Numbered from the stretch's first letter, positions 35,121 through 44,526 are shown. The stretch is 64,000 nucleotides of DNA from Bacteroides pyogenes_A (GCF_048595595.1 NZ_CP184347.1), one strand, 5' to 3'. Notes: generated by a model not told the origin, from the letters alone. Numbers and translations: made by a program.

Positions 35121-35948
35121 TTAAAAAATGTTGGTGATAAGAACAAACATCAGGTCGATGATGAAAATGGTAAGCGAGGATATGACTACTGCCGAGTTGG
35201 CGGCCTGTCCCACCGATTCGGTTCCCCGTCCGGCATGGTATCCTTTATAGCAGCCGATCAGAGCGATGAAGAACCCGAAGAAAACGGTTTTGACGGTGGC
35301 GGGAAGCAAGTCTTCGAACGTAACGACGTCTAATGCCCGGTTGACAAACAGGGTGATATTGGTACTCTCGAATACGTTGATTGCCAGAAAAGCGCCGATC
35401 AGGCTGAAGATATCGGCAAAGATGACGAGGATGGGAACCACTACGGTGGTTGCCAGCACGCGGGAAGCTACGACAAAGCCGAGCGGTTTGGTTCCGGATA
35501 CTTCCATGGCGTCGATTTGCTCGGTTACGATCATTGCCGCGATTTCGGCGCCGATGCCCGAGCTTATCTTGCCTGCGCATATCAATCCTGTAATCACGGG
35601 CCCCAGCTCGCGTATCATCGCTACTGCGATTACTCCCGGCAGCAGTGTTTGGGCGCCGAAGTCGGTCAGTATGGGGTTCATCTGCATCGTGAGCACCAGT
35701 CCCATGATGAATCCGGTGATTCCTACCAGAGCGAATGACTTGTTTCCGATGATATATCCCTGCTTGACGAGTTCCCCGTGTTCGAACGGCGGCTGAAAGA
35801 ACTGCTTGATTACATCTTTCGTAAAGATGGCCAATTGTCCCAGATCAATGAATATCCTACTGTAAAAATTGCGTGCCTCCTTGCTTATCTGGATATTCTT
35901 CAACCGGAGTCTTTTGAGCTTAATTTTTTTCGGATCAGTTTTTTTCAT
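35121..35948 (-). CDS. mlaE: MlaE-family ABC permease
   Basis: 275 residues with five to six membrane segments and the MlaE family core: FALVGITGFIMGLVLTMQM, RELGPVITGLICAGKISSGI, GAEIAAMIVTEQIDAMEVSG, and VKTVFFGFFIALIGCYKGYH with G(R)GTESVGQAAN after it. It is the inner-membrane permease of the MCE lipid transporter and the first gene of mlaEFD. Its upstream 590 bp (35949-36538) hold no gene but several tandem repeats. Confidence 0.95.
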   Translation of the reverse strand: MKKTDPKKIKLKRLRLKNIQISKEARNFYSRIFIDLGQLAIFTKDVIKQFFQPPFEHGELVKQGYIIGNKSFALVGITGFIMGLVLTMQMNPILTDFGAQTLLPGVIAVAMIRELGPVITGLICAGKISSGIGAEIAAMIVTEQIDAMEVSGTKPLGFVVASRVLATTVVVPILVIFADIFSLIGAFLAINVFESTNITLFVNRALDVVTFEDLLPATVKTVFFGFFIALIGCYKGYHAGRGTESVGQAANSAVVISSLTIFIIDLMFVLITNIF

Positions 35949-36188
35949 AAACCGTAAATAGTCAATGAGTATTTTATTAGTAGTATGTCCTAATGTTTAT
36001 AACATGTATTTTAAAAAAAAGTTCCGTTTCGTTTGCAAAATTGCGTTTACTCCCACATTCTCACCCCTCTTCTCACGCCGGATGCGTTGCGGCCAAGCGA
36101 TACGTCCGGCGGGGGAAAAAGCCGTCCGGATAATTTGCGTTTCGCCGGCTGCACGGCATCCGGAGCGTTTATCCCATAGTCGGTGCGC

Positions 36189-36490
36189 CTTCGTATTGTA
36201 GCACCCTTATCTTTCATCGCTTTTTATCCTTCCATACCCGAAGAGTCCGGAATCTTCGTATTGTAGTACCCTTATCTTTCGTCCCGTCTGCGTTTCCATT
36301 CCGCCACCGCCTTTCGACTTGGTGTTGGCATGCTCTTATCCTTCGTCTCTTCGGTGCAGTCACTTTTCCTTCTTGAACGGATTTGCTCCGTTGGCGGCGT
36401 GCCTTTATCCTTCCGCCTCTTCGGTGCAGTCATTTTTCCTTCTTGAACGGATTTGTTCCGTTGGCATGCCCTTATCCTTCGTCTCTTCGG
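36189..36490. repeat. two kinds of 65-69-bp tandem repeats between nadB and mlaE
   Basis: Type A: CTTCGTATTGTAG.ACCC-like blocks at 36189-36215 and 36254-36280 (65 bp apart). Type B: units starting at 36336, 36405 and 36472 (69 and 67 bp), sharing TTATCCTTC.YCTCTTCGG and a GAACGGATTTG.TCCGTTGGC hairpin. Both lie in the gap after the nadB stop and upstream of mlaE. Confidence 0.8.
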
Positions 36491-36538
36491 GTAGCCGGAT
36501 GTCGCTCCGGTTCATCGAAGAGTGCGGATGGAGTGCTC

Positions 36539-38110
36539 TTACCTTTCTTTCTTCGGATAGTCGATGGTGTAGTGCAGCCCCCGGCTTTCTTTTCGTTCCA
36601 TCGCCTGCCGCGTGATGAGATACCCAACGTTGATCATGTTGCGCAGTTCGCAGAGCTCGCGGGTGGCTTTGCATTTCTTGAACAGGCGTTCGGTCTCCTC
36701 GTAAATAATGTCGAGCCGGTTCCACGCGCGGGTGAGGCGGAGATTGCTACGCACGATGCCTACGTACGCTTCCATAATCTGGTTCACCTCTTTCATGCTC
36801 TGGGTGATGAGCACACGCTCTTCGTTCGAGATGGTTCCCTCGTCGTTCCATTCGGGTATGTCGTCGTTGAAATCGTAACGCTCGAGCACACTCAGCGCAT
36901 GGCGGGCTGCCGAATCGGCATACACCACCGCTTCGATGAGCGAGTTGGATGCCAGTCGGTTGCCTCCATGCAGTCCGGTGCACGAACATTCGCCCAAGGC
37001 ATACAGGCGGCGGATGCTCGACTGCCCGTCGAGGTCGACCTTGATGCCTCCGCACAGGTAATGAGCTGCCGGAGCCACGGGGATGTAGTCTTTGGTGATG
37101 TCGATGCCGAGGCTGAGACATTTCTTGTAGATGTTCGGGAAGTGGCGTTTGGTCTCCTCCGGGTCTTTGTGGGTGACGTCGAGATAGACGTGGTCTTCGC
37201 CCCGCTGTTTCATCTCGTTGTCGATGGCGCGCGCCACGATGTCGCGCGGAGCCAGCGAGAGGCGGGCGTCGTACTTCTGCATGAACTCGTTGCTGTCTTG
37301 CGTGCGCAGCACCGCTCCGTATCCCCGCATGGCTTCGGTGATGAGGAAGCTGGGACGGTCGCCCGGGTTGAACAGAGCGGTGGGGTGGAACTGGATGAAC
37401 TCCATATCTTTCACCACTCCTTTGGCTCGATATACCATGGCTATCCCGTCGCCTGTGGCTACCAGCGGGTTGGTGGTGTTGCGGTACACCGCCTCGCATC
37501 CTCCGGTGGCCATCACCGTCAGTTTCGAGAGGAAAGTGTCCACTTCTCCCGTCTGCTCGTTCAGCACATAGGCCCCATAGCATTTGATGCCCGGTGTGTA
37601 TCGGGTCACGATGATGCCCTGATGATGCTGCGTGATGATCTCCACGGCATAGAAGTTTTCGAACACCGTGATGTTGGGATGCCGCTTCACGGCTTCTATC
37701 AGGCTGGTCTGTATTTCGGCTCCCGTATTGTCTTTGTGGTGCAGGATGCGGAACTCCGAATGCCCTCCTTCCTTGTGGAGGTCGAACTCTCCGTTTTCCT
37801 TCTTGTCGAAATTCACCCCCCAGTCTATCAATGCTTTGATCTGTTCGGGAGCGTTCCGTATCACCATGTTCACGGCTGCGGGGTCGTTGATATGATCGCC
37901 GGCAACCATCGTGTCTTCGATGTGTTTTTCGAAGCTGTCTACTGCCGGATTGGTGACAGAGGCGATGCCTCCTTGCGCGAAATATGTATTTGATTCTTCC
38001 AGCCCGGCTTTGCAGATCAGAGCTACACTGCCTTTATGGGCCACTTTCAGCGCGAAACTCATACCGGCGATTCCGGAGCCGATGACGAGGAAATCGAATT
38101 TTCTGACCAT
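36539..38110 (-). CDS. nadB: L-aspartate oxidase
   Basis: 523 residues from ATG 38110 (MVRKFDFLVIGSGIAGMSF), which places the FAD-binding GxGxAG at the N-terminus as the family requires; an 88-codon upstream extension is spurious. NadB oxidises aspartate to iminoaspartate, the NadA substrate. Motifs: NTYFAQGGIASV, GGHSEFRILHHKDNTG, FIQFHPTALF, CGGIKVDLDGQSSIRRLYA and GLHGGNRLASNSLIEA. It is monocistronic; nadA is 21 kb away on the other strand. Confidence 0.97.
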   Translation of the reverse strand: MVRKFDFLVIGSGIAGMSFALKVAHKGSVALICKAGLEESNTYFAQGGIASVTNPAVDSFEKHIEDTMVAGDHINDPAAVNMVIRNAPEQIKALIDWGVNFDKKENGEFDLHKEGGHSEFRILHHKDNTGAEIQTSLIEAVKRHPNITVFENFYAVEIITQHHQGIIVTRYTPGIKCYGAYVLNEQTGEVDTFLSKLTVMATGGCEAVYRNTTNPLVATGDGIAMVYRAKGVVKDMEFIQFHPTALFNPGDRPSFLITEAMRGYGAVLRTQDSNEFMQKYDARLSLAPRDIVARAIDNEMKQRGEDHVYLDVTHKDPEETKRHFPNIYKKCLSLGIDITKDYIPVAPAAHYLCGGIKVDLDGQSSIRRLYALGECSCTGLHGGNRLASNSLIEAVVYADSAARHALSVLERYDFNDDIPEWNDEGTISNEERVLITQSMKEVNQIMEAYVGIVRSNLRLTRAWNRLDIIYEETERLFKKCKATRELCELRNMINVGYLITRQAMERKESRGLHYTIDYPKKER

Positions 38111-38131
38111 AGTATAGTTGTTTCTCGTTGG

Positions 38132-38139
38132 CAAATCTA
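38132..38139 (-). promoter_or_regulatory. -7 element of nadB
   Basis: Minus-strand TAGATTTG fits TAnnTTTG, with a leader of about 15-20 nt to ATG 38110. No clear TTG element upstream. Confidence 0.45.
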
Positions 38140-38218
38140 CAAAATAACTTACTTCCTTGTGCGTTTCATTGCCGATAATTCGTAAAATTACTACCTTGCA
38201 GCCCAAAAACCGACGAAA

Positions 38219-38632
38219 ATGAACCGAACGTTCCATGCCCGCGTTGCGTGGTATCAATATCTTCTGCTGATTGTGATTGCGGTCAACATGGCATGCGCCG
38301 TGTGGTACGGATACATTCTGCCCGCCTTGCTGCTGGCGCTTCTGCTCATCGGGCTGATAGAGAAAGTCATTCATACGGTTTATACCGTTACTGCGGATGG
38401 CGTGCTGGAGATATACCGAGGCAGGTTCGGAGGCAAGACGGCGATCCCGCTGCGCGATATTTCTGCCGTAAAGCGTTGCCGCTCGATGAAGTTCGGCCGT
38501 TTCTCGGCAACGCAGTATCTGCTGGTCGAGTATGGTGAAGGGCGGTTTGCATCGGTGATGCCCGTTGCTGAAGAAGAATTTCTGAAAGCGCTCTCCCGAC
38601 GCGGAGTCGGTGAGATGCGAGGCAACCGTTGA
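38219..38632 (+). CDS. small membrane protein with bacterial PH-like domain
   Basis: 137 residues. Two hydrophobic segments (QYLLLIVIAVNMACAVWYG and PALLLALLLIGLIEKV) are followed by a compact beta-rich domain (YTVTADGVLEIYRGRFGGKT, IPLRDISAVKRCRSMKFG, TQYLLVEYGEGRFASVMP) that resembles bacterial PH domains of the YdbS/YdbT type. Function unknown. It is divergent from nadB, with 108 bp between starts, and has no close partner downstream. Confidence 0.75.
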   Translation: MNRTFHARVAWYQYLLLIVIAVNMACAVWYGYILPALLLALLLIGLIEKVIHTVYTVTADGVLEIYRGRFGGKTAIPLRDISAVKRCRSMKFGRFSATQYLLVEYGEGRFASVMPVAEEEFLKALSRRGVGEMRGNR

Positions 38633-38790
38633 ATGGCGGAACGCTGTCCATGTCCTTATTCTGAATAACGGCTTTCTTCGTTATTTTGCGTCATTTGGAT
38701 AAAGACAGATATTGGAAAGCAGACAGAAGCAGACAGAAGAAATTAATAAATGTGTATGTATATATGGCAATATCTTAAGGAAATGCAGGA

Positions 38791-39807
38791 ATGAAAGATT
38801 TAACTATTTCAAACATAGAACGTCAGAATGTATTGAACAATCGCTTCGCTGTAGAAGAAATTCGGAAGACATTGGATGTGCCGGGTATGCTCTTTGAGGG
38901 AGAGTATCGGTTTACAAAAAAAATGGTAGCCGATTTTTATGAAGTTGAAGAACGTACCATAGAGCGATATCTGGAGAGCCATGGGCAAGAGCTGATATTG
39001 AACGGATATGTTTTATGTAAGGGTAAGCGATTGAAAGAGTTGAAGTTACAATTTGCTCCCGTCATAAATGTCGGGAGCAAAACCACTCAACTCGGGCTTT
39101 TTAATTTCCGTTCATTTTTGAATATCGGGATGTTGCTTACAGAAAGTGATAAAGCCAAAGCTGTCAGGAGTTTAATTCTTGATTTGGTAATAGCTACTAT
39201 CAATCAGAGAACCGGCGGAGGGACGAAGTTTATCAACCGTAGGGACGTACATTTCTTGCCGGCTGTGATAACAGAAGAAAATTATCGGAAAAATCTCACT
39301 TCTGCTATCAACCAATATGTAGACGGACACATTACCTATAAGTATGCTCAGGTGACGGATTTTATTTATAAGGCTGTGTTCCGAGAAAATGCCAGAGAGT
39401 ATCGAGAGATTCTTAATCTTGGTATGAAAGATAATGTTCGAAACACTCTTTATGCAGAGGTTCTTCTTGTTATCTCCTCTTTTGAGAATGGCGTAGGTTC
39501 GGCTATTCAAGAACGATTCAAAAAGAATCATGGAATTAAACTGACAATGGATGAGGTAGAAGAAATTGTTAATGAACTGGTGGAACATCCCATGCAAAAA
39601 CCTTATTTGAATGATGCCCGTACAAAAATGGCCTCGCGTGATTACAGCTTCAGGGATGCTTATCATGGCAATATCGGAGAGTATTTGCAAGCTGTGACAC
39701 CGGAAGAATACGAACGTTTTATAGGCGATCAGTCCATAGATTTTGACCGGATATTGGAAGATAACAAGGATGTCCTTAAACGATTGAAGCAGGCAGATGG
39801 CGAGTAA
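38791..39807 (+). CDS. putative DNA-binding partner (RhuM-like) of the Doc-family protein
   Basis: 338 residues, partly recognised. The N-terminal ~70 residues (FEGEYRFTKKMVADFYEVEE, then RTIERYLESHGQELILNGYV) look like the winged-helix/RhuM-type DNA-binding region of phage-associated regulators. The middle (ILDLVIATINQRTGGGTKFI, then NYRKNLTSAINQYV and YKYAQVTDFIYKAVF) is helical, and the C-terminus is acidic. It overlaps the Doc-like gene by 11 bp, implying co-translation and a toxin-antitoxin-type pair, with this protein in the antitoxin position. An antitoxin role is inference; it is much longer than Phd-type antitoxins. Confidence 0.65.
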   Translation: MKDLTISNIERQNVLNNRFAVEEIRKTLDVPGMLFEGEYRFTKKMVADFYEVEERTIERYLESHGQELILNGYVLCKGKRLKELKLQFAPVINVGSKTTQLGLFNFRSFLNIGMLLTESDKAKAVRSLILDLVIATINQRTGGGTKFINRRDVHFLPAVITEENYRKNLTSAINQYVDGHITYKYAQVTDFIYKAVFRENAREYREILNLGMKDNVRNTLYAEVLLVISSFENGVGSAIQERFKKNHGIKLTMDEVEEIVNELVEHPMQKPYLNDARTKMASRDYSFRDAYHGNIGEYLQAVTPEEYERFIGDQSIDFDRILEDNKDVLKRLKQADGE

Positions 39808-40255
39808 TGAAATACAATATATCGATTATGACGAAGTCTTGGATGTCTATCGTCGTATGATAGGAGCGAGCGGCGGGGGATTTGATGGCATTCGTGATGA
39901 TGGTGGTATACGTGCTACGCTCGACTTCGTACAAAACAATTTATACTATCCCTCTTTTGAGGATAAATTGACGTATCTTGTTTTTAATTTTTGTTCCGGT
40001 CATTATTTCAATGACGGAAACAAACGTATAGCATTGACGCTGGGAGCTTACTTCCTTCATAAAAACGGTTATTATTGGCAGGCATGCATTTTCATGCGTC
40101 AATTGGAGGCGATAGTTTATCATGTGGCAAGTTCTAATATAGGGCAGAAGATGTTATCGCGAATTATTGTGTGTTTTTTGAAAGGGCAAGATTATGACGA
40201 AGAATTAAAAATAGATATGGCTAATGCCATGAATGGCGGAACGCTTAAAATATAA
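39797..40255 (+). CDS. Fic/Doc family protein (death-on-curing type)
   Basis: 152 residues. The Doc/Fic motif is present as HYFNDGNKRIAL near residue 72, with the catalytic His, the D/N-G spacing and the NKR that positions the phosphates. Doc enzymes phosphorylate EF-Tu or AMPylate targets; which of the two cannot be told here, although HxFxDGNKR is closer to Doc. Upstream residues DGGIRATLDFVQNNLYYPSFE fit the Doc N-terminus. It overlaps the upstream DNA-binding gene and is the last gene of that operon. The next gene (lpd) has its own promoter. Confidence 0.85.
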   Translation: MASNEIQYIDYDEVLDVYRRMIGASGGGFDGIRDDGGIRATLDFVQNNLYYPSFEDKLTYLVFNFCSGHYFNDGNKRIALTLGAYFLHKNGYYWQACIFMRQLEAIVYHVASSNIGQKMLSRIIVCFLKGQDYDEELKIDMANAMNGGTLKI

Positions 40256-40307
40256 GGGCAAGGATTGTGAATGATCAGCGAACTTTCATTTATTCCGAAT
40301 ATTTCGA

Positions 40308-40315
40308 TACCTTTG
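40308..40315 (+). promoter_or_regulatory. -7 element of lpd
   Basis: TACCTTTG fits TAnnTTTG; leader about 30 nt to ATG 40351. The upstream element is only TTTC. Confidence 0.45.
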
Positions 40316-40350
40316 CTTGCAACATAAAAACATTAACTAATCTAATCACC

Positions 40351-41694
40351 ATGAAGTATCAAGTCATCATCATCGGCGGAGGTCCTGCGGGATATACGGC
40401 TGCCGAAACAGCCGGCAAAGCCGGACTGAGTGTGCTCCTTATCGAGAAAAACAGTCTCGGCGGCGTTTGCCTGAACGAGGGATGCATCCCCACCAAAACA
40501 CTGCTCTATTCCGCCAAAACATACGATTCGGCCCGTCATGCCTCCAAATATGCGGTGACGGTGGCCGAACCGGCTTTCGACCTTCCGAAAATCATCAGCC
40601 GCAAAAGCAAGGTGGTGCGTAAGCTGGTGCTCGGGGTGAAGGCTAAACTGACGTCGAACAATGTGGCTATCGTGACGGGCGAGGCGCACATCATCGACCG
40701 CCACACGGTTCGTTGCGGAGATGAGACGTACGAGGGTGAAAACCTGATACTCTGCACCGGATCGGATACGTTTATCCCGCCCATTCCGGGAGTGGACAAG
40801 GCGGACTACTGGACACACCGCGACGCGCTCGACTGCAAAGAGTTGCCCGCTTCTCTCGTCATTGTGGGCGGAGGAGTCATCGGGATGGAGTTCGCTTCGT
40901 TCTTCAACAGTCTGGGCACGCAAGTCACCGTTGTGGAGATGCTCGATGAGATTCTCGGCGGGATAGACAAAGAGCTTTCGGCGATGCTTCGGGCGGAGTA
41001 TGCCAAGCGAGGCATCAAATTCCTGCTGAGCACCAAAGTCACGGCTGTGTCGTCGGGACCCGAAGGGGCGACCGTCTCTTTCGAGAATGCCGAAGGCGGG
41101 GGCAGCGTCACTGCCGACCGTCTGCTGATGAGCGTAGGCCGTCGTCCGGTGACTCAAGGGTTCGGACTCGAAAACCTGTCGCTCTATAAGACCGAACTCG
41201 GGCACATCCGTGTAGACGCGCAGATGCGTACTTCTCTGCCGAACGTGTACGCTTGCGGCGACCTCACCGGGTTCTCGCTGCTGGCACACACCGCCGTGCG
41301 CGAAGCCGAAGTGGCGGTGCACACCATTCTGGGCAAGGAAGATGTGATGAGCTATCGCGCCATCCCCGGTGTGGTGTATACCAATCCCGAAATAGCCGGA
41401 GTGGGAGAGACGGAAGAGACGGCACAGCGCAAGGGAATCGCCTTCCGTGTGGTGAAGCTGCCGATGGCCTTTTCCGGACGCTTTGTGGCGGAGAACGAAG
41501 GGGTGAACGGAGTTTGCAAGCTGCTGCTCGATGAGAAGGAGCGTATCATCGGCGCCCACGTATTGGGCAATCCGGCTTCGGAGATTATCACCATTGCCGG
41601 CATGGCTGTCGAGCTGGGACTCACCGCCGAGGCGTGGAAGAAGATCGTCTTTCCGCATCCCACGGTAGCGGAGATTTTCCGCGAAGCGTTGTAG
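40351..41694 (+). CDS. lpdA: dihydrolipoyl dehydrogenase
   Basis: 447 residues from ATG 40351 (MKYQVIIIGGGPAGYTAAE); an in-frame extension from 40267 lies upstream of the promoter. FAD-dependent disulfide oxidoreductase: active-site cysteines in GGVCLNEGCIPTK, NAD-binding LVIVGGGVIGMEFASFFNSL, VYACGDLTG for FAD, and the catalytic C-terminal HPTVAEIFREAL (His-Glu pair). It reoxidises lipoyl groups of 2-oxoacid dehydrogenases or the glycine cleavage system. No such partner genes are nearby, so it stands alone. Confidence 0.95.
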   Translation: MKYQVIIIGGGPAGYTAAETAGKAGLSVLLIEKNSLGGVCLNEGCIPTKTLLYSAKTYDSARHASKYAVTVAEPAFDLPKIISRKSKVVRKLVLGVKAKLTSNNVAIVTGEAHIIDRHTVRCGDETYEGENLILCTGSDTFIPPIPGVDKADYWTHRDALDCKELPASLVIVGGGVIGMEFASFFNSLGTQVTVVEMLDEILGGIDKELSAMLRAEYAKRGIKFLLSTKVTAVSSGPEGATVSFENAEGGGSVTADRLLMSVGRRPVTQGFGLENLSLYKTELGHIRVDAQMRTSLPNVYACGDLTGFSLLAHTAVREAEVAVHTILGKEDVMSYRAIPGVVYTNPEIAGVGETEETAQRKGIAFRVVKLPMAFSGRFVAENEGVNGVCKLLLDEKERIIGAHVLGNPASEIITIAGMAVELGLTAEAWKKIVFPHPTVAEIFREAL

Positions 41695-41700
41695 CCGACC

Positions 41701-41840
41701 TATTCAACGGTGAAGTTCTTAAATATTTTGAGGTTGTAAACAGGTTGCAGCGGCTCTGCTATTATTCAACAGAGGAGCGATTCCGAATCGATGGGCAGAA
41801 TAGGCGTCCGATACTCTGCATTTATTATTCAACAGAGGAG
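41701..41840. repeat. ~63-bp spaced direct repeats upstream of dacB
   Basis: TATTATTCAACAGAGGAG occurs at 41760-41777 and 41823-41840, with a weaker TATTCAACGG at 41701. The last copy includes the AGAGGAG that can serve as dacB ribosome binding site. Confidence 0.65.
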
Positions 41841-41844
41841 TGTT

Positions 41845-43245
41845 ATGAAGAGGTTTTTGACAGGCATTTTATTCGTGGCGGCTTGCTTGCAGGCGTGGGG
41901 GCAATCAGACTGGTCGCGCATCGACTCGCTCATTGCGGCGATGCTTCCGGAGGGTTCGGAAGTCGGCATTTCGGTGTACGACCTTACGGACAAGAAGCCG
42001 CTCTATACCTATCGGGATACGAAGCTCTCGCGTCCGGCCTCTACCATGAAGCTCCTCACCGCCGTCGCCTTCCTCTCCCGCGCCGATGCCCGCACGCCCT
42101 TCCGCACCGAGGTGTGGCACGACGGAACCATAGAGCGCGATACGCTGAAGGGCAATCTCTACGTCGTGGGCGGGTTCGATCCGGAGTTCGACGACGAGGC
42201 GATGGACTCGCTGGTAAGTGCCGTGAGAGCTTTCCCCATTTCGGTGATCGACGGGCAAGTGTACGGCGACGTGTCGATGAAAGATTCCCTCTACTGGGGG
42301 AACGGCTGGGCGTGGGACGACAACCCGGAAGCCTACCAGCCCTATCTCTCCCCATTGATGTTTTGCAAAGGAGCGGTGAAGGTGATCGCTGTTCCTTCCG
42401 CACAGCAGGGGGATACCGCACGGCTCGTCTTCATCCCGTCTTCCTCTTATTATGCCGTCGACAACCGGACAAAGACACGCACACCTTCCGCCGGAAAGTT
42501 CTCCGTATCTCGCGGATGGCTTGCGAACGACAACCGTCTGGTGGTGAAAGGCAATGTGGCTTCCGTGCGTACGGGGTGGGTGAACCTGTATCATTCGGAG
42601 TCTTTCTTCATGCACACGTTTGTCGAGCGCCTGCATGCTGCGGGAGTCGCGGCCCCTGCTTCGTACGCCTTTTGCCCGTTGCCTCCGGAGGGAGCCGGGC
42701 GTATAGCCCGTTGGGAGACGCCCGTGCAAAAAGTGTTGGACCAATTGATGAAAGAGAGCGACAACTTGAATGCGGAAGCCTTGCTGTGTCGGCTGGGCGC
42801 GCATGCTACGGGCAAGAAAGGAGTCGCTGCCGAAGACGGGCTGAAGGAAGTGGAAGCACTCATCCGCCTTCTCGGGCACGACCCCAAGAGTTACAAGCTG
42901 GCGGACGGATCGGGGCTGTCCAACTACAACTACCTGTCGCCCGCCCTGCTGGTCGACCTTCTGAAATACGCCTACTCGCGCACCGACATCTTCCGCAGCC
43001 TGTACAAATCCCTGCCCATAGCCGGCATCGACGGTACGCTGAAGTTCCGGATGAAAAAGACCGCCGCGGCAGGCAACGTGCATGCCAAGACCGGTTCGTT
43101 TACCGCCATCAACGCCCTTGCAGGCTATCTGAAACGGAAGAACGGAAACCAAGTGGCCTTTGCCATCATGAATCAGAATGTGTTCCCGGCCGCTAAGGCG
43201 AGAGCCTTTCAGGATAAGGTTTGCGAGATGCTTGCTGCTGAGTGA
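41845..43245 (+). CDS. dacB: D-alanyl-D-alanine carboxypeptidase/endopeptidase (PBP4 type)
   Basis: 466 residues from ATG 41845, preceded by AGAGGAG. A signal peptide ends near LQAWGQ. All three serine-transferase motifs are present: SxxK as SRPASTMKLL, SxN as SDNLNAE and KTG as HAKTGSFTAINA, along with the long PBP4 insertion between the first two. It trims or hydrolyses peptidoglycan peptide cross-links in the periplasm. The last ~27 bp of the gene, including the stop, are repeated at 43289-43315. The neighbouring lipoprotein gene converges 15 bp away. Confidence 0.94.
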   Translation: MKRFLTGILFVAACLQAWGQSDWSRIDSLIAAMLPEGSEVGISVYDLTDKKPLYTYRDTKLSRPASTMKLLTAVAFLSRADARTPFRTEVWHDGTIERDTLKGNLYVVGGFDPEFDDEAMDSLVSAVRAFPISVIDGQVYGDVSMKDSLYWGNGWAWDDNPEAYQPYLSPLMFCKGAVKVIAVPSAQQGDTARLVFIPSSSYYAVDNRTKTRTPSAGKFSVSRGWLANDNRLVVKGNVASVRTGWVNLYHSESFFMHTFVERLHAAGVAAPASYAFCPLPPEGAGRIARWETPVQKVLDQLMKESDNLNAEALLCRLGAHATGKKGVAAEDGLKEVEALIRLLGHDPKSYKLADGSGLSNYNYLSPALLVDLLKYAYSRTDIFRSLYKSLPIAGIDGTLKFRMKKTAAAGNVHAKTGSFTAINALAGYLKRKNGNQVAFAIMNQNVFPAAKARAFQDKVCEMLAAE

Positions 43246-43260
43246 GAGGGGTTCGTGTTC

Positions 43261-44226
43261 CTATTCAGTTAACAGGCTTTCATCGTTCCGAGATGCTTGC
43301 TGCCGAGTGAGAGGGGGTGCTGTTTTAAAGATATCAACGCCCCTCATGCCTGACGATGTATTGATAAACCAGATTTCTCCGGAATTTCTCAGAAGTTGAT
43401 AGGGCTGTATCTCTCCGTATAGCTTCATGTCTAAGCGAGCCAATCCTTTGTATTTAGGGCATTTCGCGTCGTAGTCTCCGTAGTCCGCAAATAGTGCATG
43501 GCCACGGCTGTACTCTTCTTTATAGAAATCCATTATTTCTCGGATGGTATGCTCCGTTGTGTTTATATCTATTTTCTTGGCATAGGTACTTGATACAGTG
43601 GTTAGCTCCCCGCCCTTACAAGTTCCAACGCTTAGCAGGATGTAGTAATGATTCACCTTGCAAAGTTCAGGCTTCAGTAAATATAAGATGGGTACACCAT
43701 TGTGGTAAACAGGTGTGGGACTCTCTTTTACAACCTTATCCTTGTCTACCTTGCCTGTATGGCTAAAATTATGGTATCCTTCCAGATCTGCGGGATGGTG
43801 AAATGTTAAAGGCTGGTTTCCTATCACTGCATATTCTATCACAGATGAAGACAAGTTTTTAATCGAAAGAAAATCCGCTCCGTTTTCCTGGAAATCTCTT
43901 TTTAAGGCGAGTTGGCTAAAAACCGTTCGACCGGAATGTTTCCCGGCAATGCTGTCGTAAGTAACTTGAACTTCTTCTCCGCCTATCAGGCAAGGTGTTG
44001 ACAGTCTCTCCGTTTTTACTTCGTTGCATCCGTTACGTCCCAGTACGCTGTAACGCACTTCCACTTCTGCAGGAGCATTGCCTTTGGTTGTTATTGCCAT
44101 GTAATTATGCCGGAGAGACATAGTTTTGCTTACTCCCGTATCCTCCACGTCGACCTTCGTGCACATCGAAAGCAATATCGATAGAAAGCATAATGCGCAA
44201 AGTTGCAAAAAGAATGTCTTTTTCAT
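43261..44226 (-). CDS. hypothetical lipoprotein
   Basis: 321 residues, not recognised. A signal peptide with lipobox LSILLSMC predicts membrane anchoring. The mature part is mixed alpha/beta (VEVRYSVLGRNGCNEVKTERL, PVYHNGVPILYLLKPELCKV, YYILLSVGTCKG, EIMDFYKEEYSRGHALFADY), suggesting one or two globular domains with three or four cysteines. Its last ~15 residues (TRQQASRNDESLLTE) are encoded on the antisense of a duplicated copy of the dacB 3' end, so the native C-terminus was probably replaced. Monocistronic as far as visible; no promoter match was found upstream. Confidence 0.8.
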   Translation of the reverse strand: MKKTFFLQLCALCFLSILLSMCTKVDVEDTGVSKTMSLRHNYMAITTKGNAPAEVEVRYSVLGRNGCNEVKTERLSTPCLIGGEEVQVTYDSIAGKHSGRTVFSQLALKRDFQENGADFLSIKNLSSSVIEYAVIGNQPLTFHHPADLEGYHNFSHTGKVDKDKVVKESPTPVYHNGVPILYLLKPELCKVNHYYILLSVGTCKGGELTTVSSTYAKKIDINTTEHTIREIMDFYKEEYSRGHALFADYGDYDAKCPKYKGLARLDMKLYGEIQPYQLLRNSGEIWFINTSSGMRGVDIFKTAPPLTRQQASRNDESLLTE

Positions 44227-44419
44227 TGTTGTGCTTTAACCTGAGTTCAACGAATCATAAGTGTTTGCAAACTTGGTGATCAGCAAAATTTGCTGCAACT
44301 TTATAGTATTGAAATACAAAGAATTGCAAACAATAATCGTTATGATCACTGCGAACAAAGTTAGTGAAATCTTTTTCAAAATCAATCACTGTTAAGAATT
44401 AGTTTGAATCACCTGAATA

Positions 44420-44458
44420 AAATAAAAAATACGGAACTCATTTTGAATCCCGTATTTT
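44420..44458 (-). terminator. terminator of the NTF2-like gene
   Basis: AAAATACGG (44426-44434) pairs with CCGTATTTT (44450-44458). On the minus strand it is followed by a T-rich tail, which suits transcripts ending downstream of the stop at 44527. Confidence 0.8.
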
Positions 44459-44526
44459 CCATTTACACAAAATATTTTATAGTGCCAGTTTAAATGACAA
44501 CCTCTGCCCCAAATACCGGTCCAATA

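Noticed and set aside
36383..37993. 536-codon plus-strand ORF opposite nadB
   Set aside because: Antisense shadow in GC-rich codons, running through the intergenic repeats.
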